From positions 1 to 64,000 of the forward strand of contig NZ_JAGGQW010000028.1 in assembly GCF_018613065.1 (NCBI RefSeq): DNA of 64,000 bases. The letters are read 5' to 3'. Shown piece after piece: positions 20,801 through 31,457 of this stretch. Made by a program: the position numbers and the translations under genes. The notes beneath the pieces were generated by a model that worked only from the letters and a program-made list of their open reading frames with translations, had not been told where the DNA came from and searched no databases. The first letter of the stretch is position 1; each line of letters begins with the position of its first letter. The stretch is from Bacillus sp. ISL-7 (GTDB lineage Bacteria > Bacillota > Bacilli > Bacillales_B > DSM-18226).

Positions 20801-21046
20801 GATGTCAATAATATGGAAATAGCGCGTGCATCCTACGAAGAGAAGGAACTGCAAATCGTCAATTTACGCACCTTCCAGGAAAGTCATGCAGATGCTTCAG
20901 GAGCAGCGTTGAAGCGCTTAAAAGAGGCCGCCGTCAACAATGGCAATATTTTTTCCGAATTAATGGAAACCGTTAAAGTAGCCAGCCTCGGGCAAATCAC
21001 GAGAGCCCTGTACGAAGTGGGCGGACAATATCGACGAAATATGTAA
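17801..21046 (+). CDS. icmF: Fused isobutyryl-CoA mutase IcmF
   Basis: Adenosylcobalamin enzyme interconverting isobutyryl-CoA and n-butyryl-CoA, with a built-in G-protein chaperone. The 1081-residue protein runs: B12-binding domain (about 10-140, with [12 protein letters not shown] supplying the cobalt-ligand His, then GHNRS and GGGGVI); MeaB-type GTPase (Walker [10 protein letters not shown] near 206, later NKFE); mutase TIM barrel (about 520-1080, e.g. [22 protein letters not shown] and [22 protein letters not shown]). ATG 17801 follows AAGGGGGAGAACT. The setting beside beta-oxidation genes suggests funnelling valine or iso-fatty-acid carbon into the butyryl-CoA pool. Confidence 0.95.
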   Translation: MGNYQPKHHIRFVTASSLFDGHDASINIMRRILQASGAEVIHLGHNRSVEEVVNAAIQEDVQGIAISSYQGGHVEYFKYMYDLLKEKGAPNIRIYGGGGGVIIPREINELHEYGIAWIFSPEDGRKLGLQGMIDRMLEECDFATVPLDAAEQMEKLPTGDVNAVAKLITLAELHVDKRNEAAATVEQVLDQVKSLEKQIPVVGITGTGGAGKSSLTDELIRRFINELPDKKVAILSVDPTKQKTGGALLGDRIRMNAIFSPNVYMRSLATRHSKSELSLAISDAVAVTKAAGFDLVIVETSGIGQGDAEITEICDVSLYVMTSEFGAPSQLEKIDMIDFADLIVINKFERKGSEDARRQVQKQYQRSHMLFEKDIDDMPVYGTIASQFNDLGTNALFAALIEKINDKMGTGWVTSFSKNALVEKQNVIIPTDRRYYLREISETVRGYHKKAEEQANIARKLFQLEGAIEAVSDAAVIAALEAVKQETEARLTPESRKILDSWAQTKAAYSGDKFVTRIRDKEIITVLKTKSLSGLDIPKVVLPRYKDYGEILRWVYQENVPGSFPYTAGVFPFKREGEDPKRQFAGEGTPERTNRRFHYLSKDDEAKRLSTAFDSVTLYGEDPDYRPDIFGKIGESGVSVCTLDDMKKLYDGFDLCHPSTSVSMTINGPAPIILAMFMNTAIDQQVQRKEAELGRVLTVEEFAEVRAYTLRTVRGTVQADILKEDQGQNTCIFSTEFALRMMGDIQQYFIEHLVRNYYSVSISGYHIAEAGANPISQLAFTLSNGFTYVEYYLSRGMNIDDFAPNLSFFFSNGLDPEYTVIGRVARRIWATVMRNKYGANERSQKLKYHVQTSGRSLHAQEIDFNDIRTTLQALMALQDNCNSLHTNAYDEAITTPTEESVRRAMAIQMIITKEHGLAKNENPLQGSFIVEELTDLVEEAVLQEFERLNDRGGVLGSMETQYQRGKIQDESMYYEMKKHTGELPIIGVNTYLNPNPPSAEDVNNMEIARASYEEKELQIVNLRTFQESHADASGAALKRLKEAAVNNGNIFSELMETVKVASLGQITRALYEVGGQYRRNM

Positions 21047-21051
21047 AGTAC

Positions 21052-21100
21052 GGTGTCAGGCACCATGTGAATGTTTCACATGGTGCCTGACACCAATTTT
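21052..21100 (+). terminator. Terminator of icmF built from two GGTGTCAGGCACC words
   Basis: GGTGTCAGGCACC (21052-21064) continues as ATGTGAA, a 3-nt loop, then the exact complement back to GGTGCCTGACACC (21082-21094). The 20-bp stem is perfect and is followed by AATTTTTG. The 13-bp word is the same one scattered elsewhere in this window. Confidence 0.8.
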
Positions 21101-21195
21101 TGTAATAAAACTTATTTTATGAGATATTAATATTTGCGTTAATCTTATATAATCGATTTAGCGTACATATTCGAGGGTTTTGGGCAGGTGAGCAA

Positions 21196-21393
21196 ATGAA
21201 GGTAAGTCATATATTGGTGGTTTTAATTGTTTGTGCCTGGCCATTAAATTATCTCTATCAACGTCAGTTGGGCGCAATTTCGTTCCTGCTGCTAGCAATC
21301 TTCTTTCTAGTGATATCTATTAAGGAGATGAAAAAGCAGAAGCAAGCCAAGAAAACGGGTAGTGAAAAGGCTCATCCGCAAAAATTCAAGTGA
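21196..21393 (+). CDS. Small single/double-pass membrane protein of unknown function
   Basis: 65 residues: MKVSHILVVLIVCAWPLNYL begins a membrane segment, a second hydrophobic stretch spans about 28-45, and the tail is strongly basic (KEMKKQKQAKKTGSEK). AGGTGAGCAA precedes the ATG at good spacing. I do not recognise a family. It stands alone between the icmF terminator and rpoE. Confidence 0.55.
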   Translation: MKVSHILVVLIVCAWPLNYLYQRQLGAISFLLLAIFFLVISIKEMKKQKQAKKTGSEKAHPQKFK

Positions 21394-21465
21394 AACAACG
21401 ACTAGCACTAGCATAAACCGGAAGAATTTGTTTATAATGAAGAATATGTATTTTTAAGAGAAAAA

Positions 21466-21515
21466 AGGAAGCACCCGTTTAGCGAAGTATGCTAGTCGCT
21501 GGAGCTGGAAAATTC
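21466..21515. repeat. Short copy of the GGAGCTG-type intergenic repeat
   Basis: AAGGAAGCACCCGTTTAGCG followed by AAGTATGCTAGTCGCTGGAGCTGG retains both ends of the 15561-15708 element with the middle deleted. Confidence 0.6.
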
Positions 21516-21597
21516 TCAAGTTTATATTAATCAACATTATGTTATGTCCGTTAATCACTCATTTAAGAGTGTTAAATAGAGAAAGGAAGTGCCCATA

Positions 21598-22167
21598 TTG
21601 AGTTTAGCACAATACTCAAAAGAGGAATTAAAAGAGTTTTCCCTTATGGAAATGGCTTTTGAATTTTTGAAAAATAGTAAGGAGCCGATTGCCTTTAATG
21701 ATCTATTAAAAGAGATAAGGAAGGCATCAGGGATTACTGAGCAAGAAATTCAATCAAGATTAGCACAATTTTACACCGACATAAATGTAGATGGCCGTTT
21801 CCTTTCATTAGGAAGTAACCGCTGGGGACTTCGCGTTTGGTATCCAGTCGATACTGCTGAGGAAGAAGTTGTCACCGTTGTGAAACCTAAGAAGAAAAAG
21901 GCGAAGAAGGTTGTCGACGAAGAAGATTTCGATGAAATCGATGAAGTGGAAGAAATTGATGATGATTTTGATGACTTTGATGATGAAGATGATCTCTTGG
22001 ATGATGAAGATGATCTTGATATCGACGAAGTAGATGAGTTTGACGAAGACGATGATGATGATGTGATCGAGGACGAGCTTGAGATTGACTTGGATGAAGA
22101 AGATGACCTCGATGATGATCTTGAGGAAGAAGAAGTGTTTGAAGAAGAGGAAGTAGAAGAAGACTAA
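21598..22167 (+). CDS. rpoE: DNA-directed RNA polymerase delta subunit
   Basis: Delta subunit of Gram-positive RNA polymerase, which raises transcription specificity and recycling. The 189-residue protein has an N-terminal HARE-HTH domain (about 1-85, with AQFYTDINVDGRFLSLGSNRWGLRVWYP). An acidic, disordered C-terminal half follows, almost wholly Asp/Glu after a KPKKKKAKK patch. TTG 21598 is chosen because AAAGGAAGTG lies about 7 nt upstream and MSLAQYSKEELKE matches the family; GTG 21589 lies inside that SD. pyrG follows, as in B. subtilis. Confidence 0.94.
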   Translation: MSLAQYSKEELKEFSLMEMAFEFLKNSKEPIAFNDLLKEIRKASGITEQEIQSRLAQFYTDINVDGRFLSLGSNRWGLRVWYPVDTAEEEVVTVVKPKKKKAKKVVDEEDFDEIDEVEEIDDDFDDFDDEDDLLDDEDDLDIDEVDEFDEDDDDDVIEDELEIDLDEEDDLDDDLEEEEVFEEEEVEED

Positions 22168-22172
22168 TCGAC

Positions 22173-22201
22173 TTGACATTTTATTCGTGCCCTTGTAGAA
22201 T
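22173..22201 (+). promoter_or_regulatory. pyrG promoter with GGGC transcription start
   Basis: TTGACA (22173-22178), 17 bp, TAGAAT (22196-22201). The expected start is at 22209, where the transcript would begin GGGCUCC. This is the same 5' end used by B. subtilis pyrG for CTP-dependent reiterative G addition. Confidence 0.85.
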
Positions 22202-22248
22202 CACTTTTGGGCTCCTTAAAAAAGGACGATACGCTATTTACTTATAAT

Positions 22249-22284
22249 ACGCTCCCTACCAAGAGTAGGAGAGCGTTTTTTATT
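22249..22284 (+). terminator. CTP-sensing attenuator in the pyrG leader
   Basis: ACGCTCCCTAC, loop CAAGA, GTAGGAGAGCGT and a T6 tract form an intrinsic terminator about 40 nt into the leader. Its 5' arm contains GCTCCC (22251-22256). In the B. subtilis mechanism, low CTP causes extra G residues to be added at the GGGC start. That poly-G end pairs with this C/U-rich arm and prevents termination. All the parts are present here. Confidence 0.85.
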
Positions 22285-22365
22285 GTTCCAAATTTTTTCG
22301 GACGTAAGGAAAATATTTTTTTACAAAAACCCTTAAACAAACTGAATAATGTACAAACTGTATAA

Positions 22366-23976
<1,611 letters not shown>

Positions 23977-23984
23977 GTTTTGTG

Positions 23985-24018
23985 GTCAGGACCAGTTTAG
24001 TTTGCTGGTCCTGTTTTT
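23985..24018 (+). terminator. Intrinsic terminator of pyrG
   Basis: CAGGACCAG, loop TTTAGTTTG, CTGGTCCTG, then TTTTTTT. Confidence 0.85.
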
Positions 24019-24169
24019 TTATCTTTGGGTTTTTATAAAAAGGGTATTTGTGTCAGGTTATACAAAGGTGATTTTTATAAAAAGGTAACTTGCAGTGAAA
24101 TATATATAGGGAATTTTTGTAAAAATGGTATTAACATCATGTGGGTAGTTTCCATATATTGTCTAATTG

Positions 24170-24262
24170 TACAAAACTACTTCAAAATGGCACAAAACCC
24201 TTTGGAAATGGCACAAAAGCTTGCCAAAAAGCACAAAACCACCCAAAAATGGTACAAAAGCC
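24170..24262. repeat. Phased array of the word (C/T)ACAAAAC
   Basis: Copies at 24170, 24191, 24212, 24232 and 24253 have spacings of 21, 21, 20 and 21 bp, with spacers of the form TTTGGAAATGG. It occupies the spacer between the convergent pyrG and ywjG genes. Just before it (24030-24110) TTTTTATAAAAAG occurs several times. Confidence 0.85.
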
Positions 24263-24313
24263 CAAAGCCTATAATTTTGACCTCTTAACCCCCCGGGAAA
24301 TAATCAAGTGCAA

Positions 24314-24340
24314 TAAAAAAACAGGGTTATTCACCCCGTT
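24314..24340 (-). terminator. Terminator of ywjG
   Basis: On the minus strand ACGGGGT-GAAT-AACCCTGT is followed by TTTTTTTATT, directly after the ywjG stop. Confidence 0.75.
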
Positions 24341-24847
24341 TTACTCCTCATATTCTGCTAAAATCTCCTCAATCGTAAATTTCAAGCCGAAATAAACGAA
24401 TAATGCTGCCATTGATGATGGATATCCATAGCGATTTCCAAAATCATCGGGGAGGAGGCCTTTCGTCAGCCTCAAATCGATATGGAGATCAGCCAACTCT
24501 TGCAATTTTCCACCCTCCGTTACAGCCGTGGAAACAGCCACAAAAGGTATCATCTTTTCCTGAAGTTGAGCGGCCACCTCCATAGCGTCTTCATCACTTG
24601 AATACCGCGAGAAAATCAGCACCCGATCCGAGTCAGTTAGCTCTCCCACGTGCTCAAACACCTTTGCGCCCTTTAATGGTTCGGCACCCTCTAAAGCTTC
24701 AAACTCAACCGCCTTCATTTCCTTCGTGGCAAAAATATATATCGGCCCTTGCGCAAGCAAGCGGGCACCATCTTCAAAGGAATATTCCTCTTTTTCCTCA
24801 ATCCGCTTCAATAGACCGGTTAATTGAGTAGTAAACATTTTTAACAT
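24341..24847 (-). CDS. ywjG: DUF2529 family protein YwjG (SIS-like)
   Basis: 168-residue protein beginning MLKMFTTQLTGLLKRIEE, with EDGARLLAQGPIYIFATKEMKAVEFEALEGAEP and DRVLIFSRYSSDEDAM. This is the DUF2529 family, with a fold resembling sugar-isomerase (SIS) domains; no function is established. ATG 24847 follows GGAGGGTTTTT. In B. subtilis ywjG likewise lies between pyrG and spo0F. It is the only minus-strand gene in this stretch and has its own terminator. Confidence 0.88.
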   Translation of the reverse strand: MLKMFTTQLTGLLKRIEEKEEYSFEDGARLLAQGPIYIFATKEMKAVEFEALEGAEPLKGAKVFEHVGELTDSDRVLIFSRYSSDEDAMEVAAQLQEKMIPFVAVSTAVTEGGKLQELADLHIDLRLTKGLLPDDFGNRYGYPSSMAALFVYFGLKFTIEEILAEYEE

Positions 24848-25018
24848 AAAAACCCTCCTATTCACCCTCTTATTATAAGCATTTTTATGCCACTGCAAAA
24901 ATAAAAGAAAAATATCAAAATTTCTGCAGGAGAATTTCTCTTTCAGCGAGAAATATAACAAGTGAGAGATATAGGGGATAATAAAAAAGTAATTTAAAAA
25001 TAAGGAAGAGGTGGAGTT

Positions 25019-25390
25019 ATGAAAGAGAAAATTTTAATTGTTGATGATCAGTTTGGCATTCGAATCCTGCTAAATGAAGTGTTTCAAAAAGAAGGGTATC
25101 AGACCTTTCAGGCTGCCAATGGCATTCAGGCCCTTGAAATTGTAACAAAGCATGACCCCGACCTTGTCCTATTGGATATGAAAATTCCTGGAATGGACGG
25201 AATCGAGATTTTAAAAAGAATGAAAGTAATCGATCCTGACATACGCGTCATTATCATGACAGCTTATGGCGAGTTGGATATGATTCAAGAAGCGAAGGAC
25301 CTTGGAGCAATTACTCATTTTGCCAAGCCTTTTGACATTGATGATATTCGTGCAGCCGTTCGAAAACACATCCCTCAAAAGATGAATTAA
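25019..25390 (+). CDS. spo0F: Sporulation response regulator Spo0F
   Basis: Single-domain receiver that carries phosphate from sporulation kinases to Spo0B and so to Spo0A. The 123-residue protein is almost identical to B. subtilis Spo0F: acidic D9/D10 in ILIVDDQ, phosphorylated D53 in [19 protein letters not shown], and Lys in FAKPFD. AGGAAGAGGTGG precedes the ATG. A sigma-H-like AGGAGAA lies near 24930 but the -10 is poor. It sits between ywjG and fbaA, as in B. subtilis. Confidence 0.97.
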   Translation: MKEKILIVDDQFGIRILLNEVFQKEGYQTFQAANGIQALEIVTKHDPDLVLLDMKIPGMDGIEILKRMKVIDPDIRVIIMTAYGELDMIQEAKDLGAITHFAKPFDIDDIRAAVRKHIPQKMN

Positions 25391-25638
25391 CGTCATTTTT
25401 TTATAAAAAACATAAGAACTCTGGGAAAAGTTAAATGGACGCGCTTTCATTATGAAAGTTTATAAAACTCTGTCTTTTTAATGGCATTTCGAACCTTGGT
25501 TTGATATGATACATATGAACTTTTTACTGTTTGGTTATCTTTTTCAAGTAATACATAATCCGTAAAATTGAGGGAAAACCTTAATATGGAAGGCTCATTT
25601 TTGAAAAAGATAGCGACCTAAACTAAGGAGGAAGAGAA

Positions 25639-26496
25639 ATGCCATTAGTTTCAATGAAAGAAATGCTCATCAAAGCAAAAGCAGAAGGATATGCGGTTGG
25701 GCAATTTAACTTAAATAACCTAGAATTTACACAAGCCATTCTTCAAGCTGCACAAGCTGAAAATTCACCGGTTATCCTTGGGGTATCTGAAGGTGCTGCC
25801 CGTTATATGTCCGGCTTCAAAACCGTTGTAAAAATGGTTGAAGGCTTAATGGAAGACTTGAAAGTGACAGTACCAGTGGCCATTCACCTTGACCACGGTT
25901 CAAGCTTTGAAAAATGTAAAGAAGCGATTGATGCAGGCTTCACATCTGTTATGATCGATGCTTCTCACCACCCATTTGAAGAAAATATCGAAATTACTTC
26001 TAAAGTAGTTGACTTTGCTCATTCAAAAGGTGTTTCTGTTGAAGCGGAACTAGGAACTGTTGGCGGCCAAGAAGACGATGTTATCGCTGAAGGCGTCATT
26101 TACGCAGATCCAAAAGAATGTGAAGAACTTGTAAAACGCACAGGTATCGACTGCCTTGCACCTGCATTAGGTTCTGTTCACGGTCCATACAAAGGCGAAC
26201 CAAACCTTGGTTTTGCTGAGATGGAAGAAATCGGCAAGATTACTGGTCTTCCATTAGTCCTTCACGGCGGAACTGGTATCCCATTAAAGGATATCCAAAA
26301 ATCTGTTTCACTTGGAACAGCCAAAATCAACGTGAACACAGAAAATCAAATCGCATCTGCAAAAGCTGTTCGTGAATCATTAGCTGCTAAACCTGAAGAA
26401 TACGATCCACGTAAATATTTAGGACCAGCTCGTGATGCCATCAAAGAAACCGTTATTGGCAAAATTCGTGAATTCGGTTCTTCAGGCAAAGCGTAA
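25639..26496 (+). CDS. fbaA: Class II fructose-1,6-bisphosphate aldolase
   Basis: Zinc-dependent aldolase of glycolysis and gluconeogenesis. The 285-residue protein carries the class II signatures: [28 protein letters not shown] (catalytic Asp and zinc His), [27 protein letters not shown] and [21 protein letters not shown] precedes the ATG. Its codon use (GAA, CTT, GTT-rich) differs from GC-richer neighbours, as expected for a highly expressed gene. GlpX, the gluconeogenic phosphatase, is encoded 1.9 kb downstream. Confidence 0.97.
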   Translation: MPLVSMKEMLIKAKAEGYAVGQFNLNNLEFTQAILQAAQAENSPVILGVSEGAARYMSGFKTVVKMVEGLMEDLKVTVPVAIHLDHGSSFEKCKEAIDAGFTSVMIDASHHPFEENIEITSKVVDFAHSKGVSVEAELGTVGGQEDDVIAEGVIYADPKECEELVKRTGIDCLAPALGSVHGPYKGEPNLGFAEMEEIGKITGLPLVLHGGTGIPLKDIQKSVSLGTAKINVNTENQIASAKAVRESLAAKPEEYDPRKYLGPARDAIKETVIGKIREFGSSGKA

Positions 26497-26554
26497 GACA
26501 ATTTTAAAAAACGGAACAATGTCGTTTTTATATTTGTTCCAATTATGATAAAAT

Positions 26555-26582
26555 GAAACCGTCCTTACCAAAGGGCGGTTTC
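26555..26582 (+). terminator. Hairpin after fbaA
   Basis: GAAACCGTCCTT-ACCA-AAGGGCGGTTTC is a 12-bp stem with one wobble pair. The plus-strand T run is missing, so termination is uncertain. Confidence 0.4.
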
Positions 26583-26591
26583 AGTCTGTAA

Positions 26592-26781
26592 AGAAAACTG
26601 AAAATTGAATCAGAAATCATTGCAGCCTCCATTCGTAATCCAGTTCACGTGACAGAAGCCGCGTTAAGAGGCGCTCATATTGCAACTATTCCATACAAAG
26701 TATTAATGGGATTATTCCATCATCCATAATAAGGGCATTGAAGGCTTCCTAACAGACTGGAAAGCTCGTACAGAGGCATAA
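26592..26781 (+). pseudogene. Decayed transaldolase (ywjH/tal) C-terminal remnant
   Basis: In the frame starting at 26592 the DNA reads ...[18 protein letters not shown], then [21 protein letters not shown], followed by two stop codons. After a frame change it continues GIEGFLTDWKARTEA and a stop at 26779. This is the C-terminus of the small fructose-6-phosphate-aldolase-like transaldolase family. B. subtilis has an intact gene (ywjH) exactly here, between fbaA and murAB. About 60 of roughly 215 codons survive and the N-terminal three quarters, with the Schiff-base lysine, is absent. Confidence 0.85.
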
Positions 26782-26963
26782 ATTTCCAGTTTTATGAAAA
26801 AATTTTCATTACCATACATGAAAATAGAATTTTGGTGTAAACTAAAGGATAGACAAACTGTCGGATTTTGACTTTTCATGATGGAAAAATATACCTATAG
26901 CCTCATTCAGTAATAAGCGGATGCGTACCGATTGACTTACAAGGGCTTAGAAGGGAGTCGAAA

Positions 26964-28250
26964 ATGGAAAAACTTAAAATTGCGGGTGGTTATCCGTTAA
27001 AGGGAACTGTACGGATCAGCGGGGCAAAAAACAGTGCCGTCGCGTTAATTCCTGCAACAATTTTAGCGGAATCACCAGTGACAATTGAGGGATTGCCGGA
27101 CATTTCAGATGTTGAAATCTTGAAGGACCTTCTTGAAGAAATCGGCGGAAATGTTCAGCTCTCTGACAACGATATGACGGTCGACCCATCTACGATGATT
27201 TCCATGCCCCTGCCAAACGGGAAAGTAAAAAAGCTCCGTGCTTCTTATTACTTAATGGGTGCGATGCTCGGCCGGTTTAAAAAGGCGGTAATTGGCTTAC
27301 CTGGCGGCTGCCATTTAGGACCAAGACCGATTGATCAGCATATTAAAGGTTTCGAAGCACTTGGGGCCCAAATCACCAATGAACAAGGGGCGATTTATTT
27401 ACGGGCGGACGAGCTTCGAGGCGCACGGATTTATCTCGACGTCGTCAGTGTGGGAGCAACGATTAATATCATGTTGGCGGCTGTTCGGGCCAAAGGCCGG
27501 ACGGTGATTGAAAATGCGGCGAAAGAGCCAGAAATCATTGATGTGGCGACGCTGCTAACAAGTATGGGTGCGAAAATTAAAGGCGCAGGAACCGACGTGA
27601 TCCGCATCGATGGTGTGGAATCACTCCATGGCTGCCGCCACACCATTATTCCGGACCGAATTGAAGCTGGCACGTATATGATTTTAGGCGCAGCAGTGGG
27701 CGAAGGCGTGTTAATTGATAACGTCATCCCGCAGCATTTAGAATCATTAATTGCCAAACTGCGCGAAATGGGTGTTCGTGTCGAATCCGGCGATGATCAA
27801 GTGTTTGTTGACGGATCAACAAAATTAAAGGCTGTCGATATTAAAACGCTTGTTTATCCTGGGTTTCCTACCGATTTACAGCAACCGTTTACAACACTCC
27901 TGACAAAAGCTGCCGGCTCAAGTGTTGTGACAGACACGATTTACGGTGCCCGCTTTAAGCATATCGATGAACTTAGAAGAATGAACGCCAATATTAAGGT
28001 GGAAGGACGCTCAGCCATCATAAATGGCCCGATTCAGCTTCAAGGTGCCAAAGTGAAGGCAAGCGACCTCAGGGCAGGAGCCGCTCTTGTCATTGCCGGA
28101 TTGATTGCCGAAGGAATTACTGAAGTAACCGGTCTTGAACATATCGACCGCGGCTATAGTGACCTTGTAGGAAAACTAAACGGACTCGGTGCAACCATTT
28201 GGCGGGAAGCGTTGACAAAAGAAGAAGTAGAACAGATGAAAAACACATAG
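26964..28250 (+). CDS. murZ: UDP-N-acetylglucosamine 1-carboxyvinyltransferase (MurA2/MurZ type)
   Basis: First committed step of peptidoglycan precursor synthesis: enolpyruvyl transfer from PEP to UDP-GlcNAc. The 428-residue protein has the inside-out alpha/beta barrel pattern, [10 protein letters not shown], and the fosfomycin-target C116 in [13 protein letters not shown]. Other conserved parts are R-containing GTYMILGAA and [11 protein letters not shown]. The position fbaA-(tal)-murA-glpX identifies it as the second copy (B. subtilis MurAB/MurZ), not MurAA beside spoIID. AGAAGGGAGTCGAAA precedes the ATG. Confidence 0.95.
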   Translation: MEKLKIAGGYPLKGTVRISGAKNSAVALIPATILAESPVTIEGLPDISDVEILKDLLEEIGGNVQLSDNDMTVDPSTMISMPLPNGKVKKLRASYYLMGAMLGRFKKAVIGLPGGCHLGPRPIDQHIKGFEALGAQITNEQGAIYLRADELRGARIYLDVVSVGATINIMLAAVRAKGRTVIENAAKEPEIIDVATLLTSMGAKIKGAGTDVIRIDGVESLHGCRHTIIPDRIEAGTYMILGAAVGEGVLIDNVIPQHLESLIAKLREMGVRVESGDDQVFVDGSTKLKAVDIKTLVYPGFPTDLQQPFTTLLTKAAGSSVVTDTIYGARFKHIDELRRMNANIKVEGRSAIINGPIQLQGAKVKASDLRAGAALVIAGLIAEGITEVTGLEHIDRGYSDLVGKLNGLGATIWREALTKEEVEQMKNT

Positions 28251-28314
28251 AAAAGCGGAAGCGCCTTGCCAAGGGGTGACATTAGCCGCAGAGCGCTGTA
28301 GCCTAGACAGAAAG
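28251..28314. repeat. Copy of the GCGGAAGCGCC Bacillaceae repeat
   Basis: AAAAGCGGAAGCGCCTTGCC followed by AAGGGGTGACATTAGCCGCAGAGCGCTGTAGCCTAGACAG is a shortened relative of the element at 15561-15708, in the murA-glpX spacer. Confidence 0.65.
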
Positions 28315-28359
28315 CAAAGTTCGGGAGATAAACAAAAGACATAGGGGAGATGGAGACCG

Positions 28360-29322
28360 ATGGAAAGAAGTTTAACGATGGAGCTTGTCCGTGTCACAGA
28401 AGCGGCAGCACTAGCTTCAGCCCGTTGGATGGGCCGTGGGAAAAAAGATGAGGCCGATGGTGCAGCTACTTCTGCCATGCGCGATGTGTTTGACACCGTG
28501 CCAATGAAGGGTACAGTTGTCATTGGTGAAGGGGAAATGGATGAAGCACCAATGCTTTATATTGGTGAAAAACTTGGGACAGGCTACGGACCACGCGTCG
28601 ATGTTGCCGTTGACCCGCTCGAAGGTACCAATATTTTAGCATCAGGCGGCTGGAATGCTTTAGCGGTTCTTGCGATTGCTGATCATGGCAACCTTCTTCA
28701 TGCTCCTGATATGTACATGGAAAAAATCGCGGTTGGGCCCGAAGCAGTCGGACATATTGATATCAATGCGTCTGTTCTGGACAACTTAAAGGCCGTTGCC
28801 AAAGCGAAAAATAAAGATATCGAGGATGTCGTCGCGACTGTTTTAAATCGTGAGCGCCATGAGCATATCATTGCCCAGCTTCGTGAAGCAGGGGCAAGAA
28901 TCAAGTTAATTAATGATGGTGACGTGGCAGGTGCCATTAATACGGCATTCGACAATACCGGTGTGGATATTCTCTTTGGTTCTGGCGGTGCTCCTGAAGG
29001 CGTTCTGTCTGCTGTTGCCTTAAAATGTCTTGGCGGCGAAATCATCGGTAAACTATTGCCGCAAAATGATGCGGAGCTTGAGCGCTGCATCAAGATGGGC
29101 CTCGATGTCAATCGCGTCCTGCGGATGGAGGACCTTGTCAAAGGCGATGACGCCATTTTTGCTGCGACAGGGATTACCGACGGAGAATTGCTGCGCGGTG
29201 TTCAATTCAAAGGATCCTACGGTTCGACCCACTCAATCGTTATGCGTGCCAAATCAGGCACCGTCCGCTTTGTCGAAGGTCGTCATAGTTTAAAGAAAAA
29301 ACCTAATTTAGTGATTAAATAG
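28360..29322 (+). CDS. glpX: Class II fructose-1,6-bisphosphatase GlpX
   Basis: Gluconeogenic phosphatase converting fructose-1,6-bisphosphate to fructose-6-phosphate. The 320-residue protein has [16 protein letters not shown] and the metal-binding [11 protein letters not shown] of the GlpX/lithium-sensitive phosphatase fold, plus [13 protein letters not shown]. Length and position match B. subtilis YwjI (321). GGGGAGATGGAGACCG precedes the ATG. With fbaA close by, the cluster covers both directions of the FBP node. Confidence 0.95.
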   Translation: MERSLTMELVRVTEAAALASARWMGRGKKDEADGAATSAMRDVFDTVPMKGTVVIGEGEMDEAPMLYIGEKLGTGYGPRVDVAVDPLEGTNILASGGWNALAVLAIADHGNLLHAPDMYMEKIAVGPEAVGHIDINASVLDNLKAVAKAKNKDIEDVVATVLNRERHEHIIAQLREAGARIKLINDGDVAGAINTAFDNTGVDILFGSGGAPEGVLSAVALKCLGGEIIGKLLPQNDAELERCIKMGLDVNRVLRMEDLVKGDDAIFAATGITDGELLRGVQFKGSYGSTHSIVMRAKSGTVRFVEGRHSLKKKPNLVIK

Positions 29323-29333
29323 GCGATGCCCCG

Positions 29334-29373
29334 TGAAGGGTGCCTGACACCAGTGCGTGTCAGGCACCCTTCA
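29334..29373. repeat. Perfect hairpin of two GTGTCAGGCACC words after glpX
   Basis: TGAAGGGTGCCTGACAC (29334-29350), loop CAGTGC, GTGTCAGGCACCCTTCA (29357-29373). The flanks GGCGATGCC and GGCATCACC extend the pairing. No T run follows, so this is a dyad rather than a standard terminator. The remaining 29390-29626 before rho is AT-rich with no feature I can support. Confidence 0.7.
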
Positions 29374-29626
29374 TGGCATCACCTCTCCTAAATTAAAAAA
29401 CTCCTATTACACTCGATTAGGAATTTTCAACGAACTCCTTCACAGAAAAAATTCCCAATGAATGAAAATAGAAAATTTAGTTGATTAATTTTTTGCATAG
29501 AGGGTAAAATAGTAATTGTTTTTATTCATTTTTCTGCAATTCTATTCATTTCTTACTACTTCTATTTCAATTCCTCAACTCTCTTAATTATTATCTGATT
29601 GAAAAAAATAAAAGTGTGGTGCACAA

Positions 29627-30892
29627 ATGGACTTAACAATTTCAAGTTTAGAAAATATGAAGCTGAAGGAGCTTTATGAGCTTGCTCGCGAATATAAAGT
29701 GACCTATTACAGCAAATTAACAAAAAAAGAATTAATTTTTGCCATCCTGAAATCTCGTGCGGAACAGCAGGGGTATTTCTTTATGGAAGGCGTCTTGGAA
29801 ATCATCCAATCAGAAGGATTTGGATTCTTACGACCAATTAACTACTCGCCAAGCTCAGAGGATATCTATATTTCTGCTTCGCAAATCCGCCGCTTCGACC
29901 TTCGTAATGGGGATAAAGTTTCCGGTAAAGTACGACCTCCAAAGGAAAACGAGCGTTATTATGGACTATTGCACGTAGAGGCTGTTAACGGGGAAGATCC
30001 GGAATCAGCGAAAGAACGGGTGTACTTCCCGGGCCTCACACCATTATATCCAAACAGACAGATGAAATTAGAAACGACACAAAAACATCTATCGACAAGG
30101 ATTATGGATGTTGTGGCACCGGTTGGTTTTGGGCAGCGTGGCTTAATCGTCGCTCCGCCAAAGGCTGGTAAAACAATGCTGTTAAAAGAAATTGCGAACA
30201 GCATTACAACGAACCACCCTGAAGTGGAATTAATCATGCTGTTAATCGATGAACGCCCGGAAGAAGTGACCGACATCGAGCGTTCGGTTGCCGGTGACGT
30301 CGTCAGTTCGACGTTTGACGAAGTACCTGAAAATCATATTAAAGTAGCGGAGTTGGTGCTTGACCGCGCGATGCGTTTAGTCGAGCACAAACGCGATGTC
30401 GTGATTCTGATGGATAGTATTACGCGTCTGGCTCGTGCATACAATCTTGTAATTCCGCCAAGCGGAAGAACGCTTTCTGGTGGTATTGACCCAGCAGCCT
30501 TCCACCGTCCAAAGCGTTTCTTCGGGGCAGCCCGTAATATCGAAGAGGGCGGCAGTTTGACGATTCTTGCGACGGCTTTAGTCGATACAGGCTCACGGAT
30601 GGATGACGTGATTTATGAGGAATTTAAAGGGACAGGTAATATGGAACTGCACCTTGACCGTCAGCTGGCTGAACGCCGTATTTTCCCTGCGCTTGATATC
30701 CGTCGTTCGGGAACGCGTAAGGAAGAGCTGTTGATTCCGAAGGATCATTTGGATAAATTATGGGCGATCAGAAAATCGATGTCAGATTCACCAGATTTTG
30801 CGGAACGCTTCTTGAAAAAATTAAGACAAACTAAATCGAATGAGGAATTCTTCGCGCAACTAGGGGAAGAGCTGAAATCTAGACGTTCGTAG
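29627..30892 (+). CDS. rho: Transcription termination factor Rho
   Basis: Hexameric RNA-dependent ATPase that terminates transcription and in Bacillus limits antisense and readthrough RNA. The 421-residue protein has an N-terminal helix bundle (LKLEKLYELA-like), a cold-shock RNA-binding domain (about 52-125, EGFGFLRP), Walker A APPKAGKT near 178, Walker B VILMDSIT, and SGGIDP of the Q/R loops. It lacks the long inserts of actinobacterial Rho. ATG 29627 has only a weak SD, as the upstream region is AT-rich. Order glpX-rho-rpmE is that of B. subtilis. Confidence 0.96.
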   Translation: MDLTISSLENMKLKELYELAREYKVTYYSKLTKKELIFAILKSRAEQQGYFFMEGVLEIIQSEGFGFLRPINYSPSSEDIYISASQIRRFDLRNGDKVSGKVRPPKENERYYGLLHVEAVNGEDPESAKERVYFPGLTPLYPNRQMKLETTQKHLSTRIMDVVAPVGFGQRGLIVAPPKAGKTMLLKEIANSITTNHPEVELIMLLIDERPEEVTDIERSVAGDVVSSTFDEVPENHIKVAELVLDRAMRLVEHKRDVVILMDSITRLARAYNLVIPPSGRTLSGGIDPAAFHRPKRFFGAARNIEEGGSLTILATALVDTGSRMDDVIYEEFKGTGNMELHLDRQLAERRIFPALDIRRSGTRKEELLIPKDHLDKLWAIRKSMSDSPDFAERFLKKLRQTKSNEEFFAQLGEELKSRRS

Positions 30893-31007
30893 TCGATGCG
30901 GTGAAGCGGTCAAATTAAGCCGGTCCTAGTCAATTAGGTATCGGACAACCCTGGTAAAGGGGGGCATGATGGGTTCCTTTTTAAAAAAGAAACCAATAAA
31001 TCCCAAC

Positions 31008-31036
31008 TTGCCAAATTTGGTTTGCCTTGTTATAAT
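31008..31036 (+). promoter_or_regulatory. Predicted sigma-A promoter of rpmE
   Basis: TTGCCA (31008-31013), 17 bp, TATAAT (31031-31036), with TG in the extended -10 position. Confidence 0.75.
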
Positions 31037-31133
31037 GGGTGCAGTGTGTGTTAAGTAAATTGGTGCTTGGTGTTAGACAAGCACATTATATAACTCTGTT
31101 TCGAATGATTCAGGGCGGAAGGAGATGAAAAGA

Positions 31134-31349
31134 ATGAAAGCAGGAATTCATCCAAATTATAAAATGGTACAGGTGACTTGTGCATGCGGAAACACTTTTG
31201 AAACTGGTTCAGTGAAGAAAGAAATTCGCGTTGAAACTTGTTCAGAATGTCATCCATTCTATACTGGTCGTCAAAAATTCGCTGAAGCTGGCGGACGTGT
31301 TGACCGTTTCAACAAGAAATACGGCATCAAGAGCCAACAGCAACAATAA
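31134..31349 (+). CDS. rpmE: 50S ribosomal protein L31 (zinc-binding type)
   Basis: 71-residue L31 with the four-cysteine zinc set C16, C18, C36 and C39 ([23 protein letters not shown]), hence the zinc-containing A type that can be replaced by YtiA under zinc shortage. [23 protein letters not shown] is diagnostic. ATG 31134 follows GGAAGGAGATGAAAAGA; ATG 31125 lies inside the SD. The tail ends in a short glutamine run. Confidence 0.96.
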   Translation: MKAGIHPNYKMVQVTCACGNTFETGSVKKEIRVETCSECHPFYTGRQKFAEAGGRVDRFNKKYGIKSQQQQ

Positions 31350-31360
31350 TTGTAAAAAGT

Positions 31361-31392
31361 ACAGGCAAGCAGCAATTTACTTGCCTGTTTTT
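31361..31392 (+). terminator. Intrinsic terminator of rpmE
   Basis: ACAGGCAAG, loop, CTTGCCTGT and TTTT. Confidence 0.85.
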
Positions 31393-31457
31393 TATTTTAA
31401 TAAAATTCAAATAATTGATAGATATTTAAGGATTTGCTTGGAAGGAGACGCCGTTTT

